From: Pyrinomonadaceae bacterium
GTDB lineage: Bacteria; Acidobacteriota; Blastocatellia; Pyrinomonadales; Pyrinomonadaceae
Assembly: GCA_021228405.1 (NCBI GenBank)
Contig: JAJQRF010000004.1
Coordinates: forward strand, 186,001 to 250,000
Reading direction: 5' to 3'
DNA: 64,000 bases
The position numbers were made by a program, and so were the translations under genes. A model generated the notes under the pieces. That model ran no database searches, had not been told where the DNA came from, and saw only the letters and a list, made by a program, of their open reading frames with translations. This document shows, one piece after another, positions 62,056-64,000 of this stretch (position 1 is the first letter of the stretch; each line of letters starts with the position of its first letter).

Positions 62056-63288
62056 ATGACAGCAATAGCAGAAGAAAAAAATTTAGCGGAGAAACGCGAT
62101 AAGCGGGCAAGATCGATTGCCGCGATGGGATTGGTCAATCGTGAAGGCGATAAATTTCGTGTTTCAACGCCGAGTTTGCGCGGAAAACAGAACACTTACG
62201 ATGTTTGGCGCGATGAAGCGGGTAAAATCCGCTGCAATTGTTTGGAGTTTGAAGAAGCTGCTGTCACGGATCCGGGATTTCGATGCGAACATATCTTAGC
62301 GGTGAAATACGCTCTGGTCGCCAAGAATACCGAACCCGTCACGAAACAATCGGTCAACGTGAAAACCGAGATTGAAGTTGTTTCAAAGGACAAAAGCGCA
62401 ACTGAGTCGTCCGAAACGTCCGCGGACGGCGAACAGAAGCCGATCGAGGTTTCAGCCGATGTTTCAACCGCAGGACAAGTTGAAACAGTTGAAGCGAAAC
62501 CGAGATCACTTGCGAACACAAAAGGAGAAAATAAAATGTTACAGGAAAATTTAAAGGAAATGGAAGGTTTCGTGACGGCTGAAGAGGCTTCGTTTGAGAT
62601 GAATGAATCGCTGAATAATGTTTTGACTTTTACTTCGACCTTGAAGGAATTGAGAAAAAACGTTGATCCGAATCTGGTCAAACAACGTGAAGGCTGGCGC
62701 GACCGCAACGGAAATGCGCATTACGTCGATTATGTCGAATGGCACACGGTTGCCGATATTCTCGACCAGCACGCGCCGAACTGGTCGCACACGGTCAAGG
62801 ATATTCGTCAGATCGGAGGAATCTTCACGGTTACGGTCGCGATCACCATCGACGGCGTGACGCGTGAAGGAATCGGAACGGGAATGGCTGACAGCGAACT
62901 GGGCATCAAAAAAGCCGAACACGACGCGCTCAAACGGGCGGCGGTCAAATTCGGTATCGCCCGCGATCTTTACAAGAAAGAATCGGACGTGATCGAACGC
63001 GACGGTGCCGTGCCGACTTCGCCCAATGACGGCGGCAACGGCGGCAATGCAGGTTTTCCGACCAACCCGATCGCGCGTTCGCTTTCCGATCTCGTTACGG
63101 CGAAACAACTCGGGATGATTCGGGCGATCGCGCGTGAAATGAATGTCGATCCGGACGAAGAATGCAACACCGTAATGGAATGCAAAACGGACGAACTCTC
63201 GAAAAAAGCGGCTTCGGCACTGATCCAGCATTTGCAGGATTTGCAAAAGGAACAACAGACGGAAGTTCCGATGCGCCGTGCCGGGTAA
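62056..63288 (+). CDS. SWIM zinc-finger / Rad52-Rad22 fusion protein
   Basis: A 410-residue protein. Residues about 45-85 form a SWIM zinc finger (CNCLEF, then FRCEHILAV). A Glu/Ser/Thr-rich linker (about 90-160) follows. Residues about 200-310 match the Rad52/Rad22 single-strand-annealing family (YVDYVEWHTVADILDQHAPN, GTGMADSELGIKKAEHDALK, RAAVKFGIARDLYKK). The C-terminal 60 residues (TAKQLGMIRAIAREMNVDPD) resemble a helical domain found with phage recombinases. A GGGAG site precedes ATG 62056. At the linker end an AAAGGAG with ATG 62536 eight bases later could start a Rad52-only product of 250 residues. DNA-repair or annealing function is inferred from the family. Confidence 0.87.
   Translation: MTAIAEEKNLAEKRDKRARSIAAMGLVNREGDKFRVSTPSLRGKQNTYDVWRDEAGKIRCNCLEFEEAAVTDPGFRCEHILAVKYALVAKNTEPVTKQSVNVKTEIEVVSKDKSATESSETSADGEQKPIEVSADVSTAGQVETVEAKPRSLANTKGENKMLQENLKEMEGFVTAEEASFEMNESLNNVLTFTSTLKELRKNVDPNLVKQREGWRDRNGNAHYVDYVEWHTVADILDQHAPNWSHTVKDIRQIGGIFTVTVAITIDGVTREGIGTGMADSELGIKKAEHDALKRAAVKFGIARDLYKKESDVIERDGAVPTSPNDGGNGGNAGFPTNPIARSLSDLVTAKQLGMIRAIAREMNVDPDEECNTVMECKTDELSKKAASALIQHLQDLQKEQQTEVPMRRAG
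62521..62538 (+). promoter_or_regulatory. Internal ribosome-binding site and ATG in the Rad52 fusion
   Basis: AAAGGAG at 62521-62527 is eight bases before ATG 62536 in the same frame. The spacing and strength equal or exceed those of the gene's own start. It would give a product that lacks the SWIM finger. Confidence 0.65.
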
Positions 63289-63300
63289 TTTGACTTGAAA

Positions 63301-63530
63301 TTTGTATCGGCAGAAAAACGTTCGGTTGCAGATATTAGAAGAACGTTAAAAGACCTCATAATTTTGCCGATACAAACCCGGAAGTCCTCACCAATCGGTT
63401 GTTTTGAGTTGTGAAACCGTCCAGCTTTCTCCACGGAGCCAGCAATCTCACACACAACTCAAAACACTCTCACTTACAGACTTTTGAAACATTCGAGTGT
63501 TTTGAAGAGCAATAACTCCCAAAGTTATAG
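63301..63530 (+). ncRNA. Candidate structured RNA with alternative stems before a DUF1579 gene
   Basis: Four sets of complementary arms occupy this gap. A: 63301-63312 against 63365-63376 (12 bp) with an inner 7-bp stem. B: 63401-63413 against 63453-63465 (13 bp). C: 63460-63469 against 63495-63504 (10 bp), which cannot form together with B because they share 63460-63465. D: 63512-63517 against 63523-63528, followed by five T and then the next ATG (63536). It matches no riboswitch class I know. It may control the downstream gene or end the Rad52 transcript. Confidence 0.55.
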
Positions 63531-63535
63531 TTTTT

Positions 63536-64000
63536 ATGCAAGTCCCTGAAAATTTAAGTAAATTCGTTGGAAGCTGGAAAGGTAATTACCGTCTTTATCT
63601 GAGTTGGCTGGAAGAATCGATCTTTAATTCCGAAACCAACGCTTTGGTCGATTTTACGGCTAAAGGACGTTTTTTGAAGATCGAATACGACTGGAGTCAC
63701 CAGGAAAAACCGCACGAAGGCTTGATCTTACTCGGTCAGGACAAAACTTCGGACAAGATCATCGCATTTTGGATCGATTCATTTCATTTGAGCGACAAAT
63801 ATATGGTTTCCGAAGGCGATCAAGACGAAAACGGCAATCCTTCGCTGAAAGGATTCTATGCGGTTCCGGGAAATCCCGATTGGGGATGGCGGACGATGTT
63901 CGATTTTCACGCGGAAGATTCCTTCAAAATCATAATGTATAACGTTTCGCCCGAAGGAGATGAAGAATTAGCGGTCGAAGCGGTTTATACAAAGATGGAT
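63536..64000 (+). CDS. DUF1579-like lipocalin-fold protein, cut by window
   Basis: 155 residues are visible; the frame remains open at base 64000. The pattern LSKFVGSWKGNYRL, ETNALVDFTAKGRFLKIEYD, then GLILLGQD and IAFWIDSFH is typical of the DUF1579 family, which has a lipocalin-like beta barrel. The function is unknown. It starts 248 bases after the Rad52 fusion, directly behind the structured RNA candidate. Confidence 0.8.
   Translation, partial: MQVPENLSKFVGSWKGNYRLYLSWLEESIFNSETNALVDFTAKGRFLKIEYDWSHQEKPHEGLILLGQDKTSDKIIAFWIDSFHLSDKYMVSEGDQDENGNPSLKGFYAVPGNPDWGWRTMFDFHAEDSFKIIMYNVSPEGDEELAVEAVYTKMD

Noticed and set aside
1-64000. tRNA, rRNA or transposase genes
   Set aside because: No tRNA T-arm/acceptor pattern, rRNA segment or DDE/tyrosine/serine recombinase frame was found by reading; a tRNAscan run would settle small cases.

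Overview
The window looks like chromosomal DNA of a Gram-negative acidobacterium, most likely class Blastocatellia (Pyrinomonadaceae-like). This is inferred from two secreted VWFA proteins of the acidobacterial type, LptB with OstA-type envelope genes, sigma-54 next to HprK/HPr, CSLREA and FG-GAP surface proteins, and moderate GC. No rRNA, tRNA, CRISPR array or integrase was recognised. About 60 protein genes were identified. pgk at the left edge and a DUF1579 gene at the right edge are cut by the window.

Layout. 1-2.5 kb: glycolysis genes pgk and gap with a lipoprotein between them (minus strand). 2.7-7.5 kb: a TolC-like exporter, a glycosyltransferase and a three-gene secreted set ending in a VWFA protein (plus). 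7.5-24.3 kb: a long minus-strand series of recJ, Uma2, fused LptC/LptA, lptB, rpoN, hpf, hprK, rapZ, EIIA-Man, HPr, arginase and ddl, preceded by uppP, an SDR, an ACT protein and RNase J. It combines envelope building with a regulatory, apparently non-transporting PTS branch. 24.4-31.9 kb: an accessory island with a 1256-residue surface protein, three tandem tail-collar (microcystin-dependent-protein-like) genes, two GNAT acetyltransferases and two DUF6916-like proteins. 32-37.4 kb: a yybP-ykoY Mn riboswitch with terC, then rsmA, pxpA with an NRAMP-like carrier, and a second VWFA protein. 37.4-48.9 kb: FHA-PrsW, an LVIVD/FG-GAP surface protein, an N/Q-rich HARE-HTH protein, a polyprenyl synthase, YajQ, TatD and unknown envelope proteins. 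48.9-60.8 kb: metG, an M28 peptidase, folE, larC, a possible cysteine-peptidase-like small protein, a sirtuin, argS and DAHP synthase. 60.9-64 kb: a small membrane protein, an XRE regulator divergent from a SWIM-Rad52 fusion, a strongly structured intergenic RNA candidate, and a DUF1579 protein.

The most notable material is: (1) the SWIM-Rad52 gene, which keeps an intact ribosome-binding site and ATG at the domain junction, next to an XRE regulator and an operator-like promoter; (2) the 230-nt region after it, with mutually exclusive stems and a terminator-like hairpin before the next ATG; (3) the tail-collar/DUF6916/GNAT island; (4) a dispersed family of degenerate 7-bp repeats, found as hairpins between genes and as in-frame insertions in metG and larC; and (5) two degenerate arrays with 21-bp and 19-20-bp periods.
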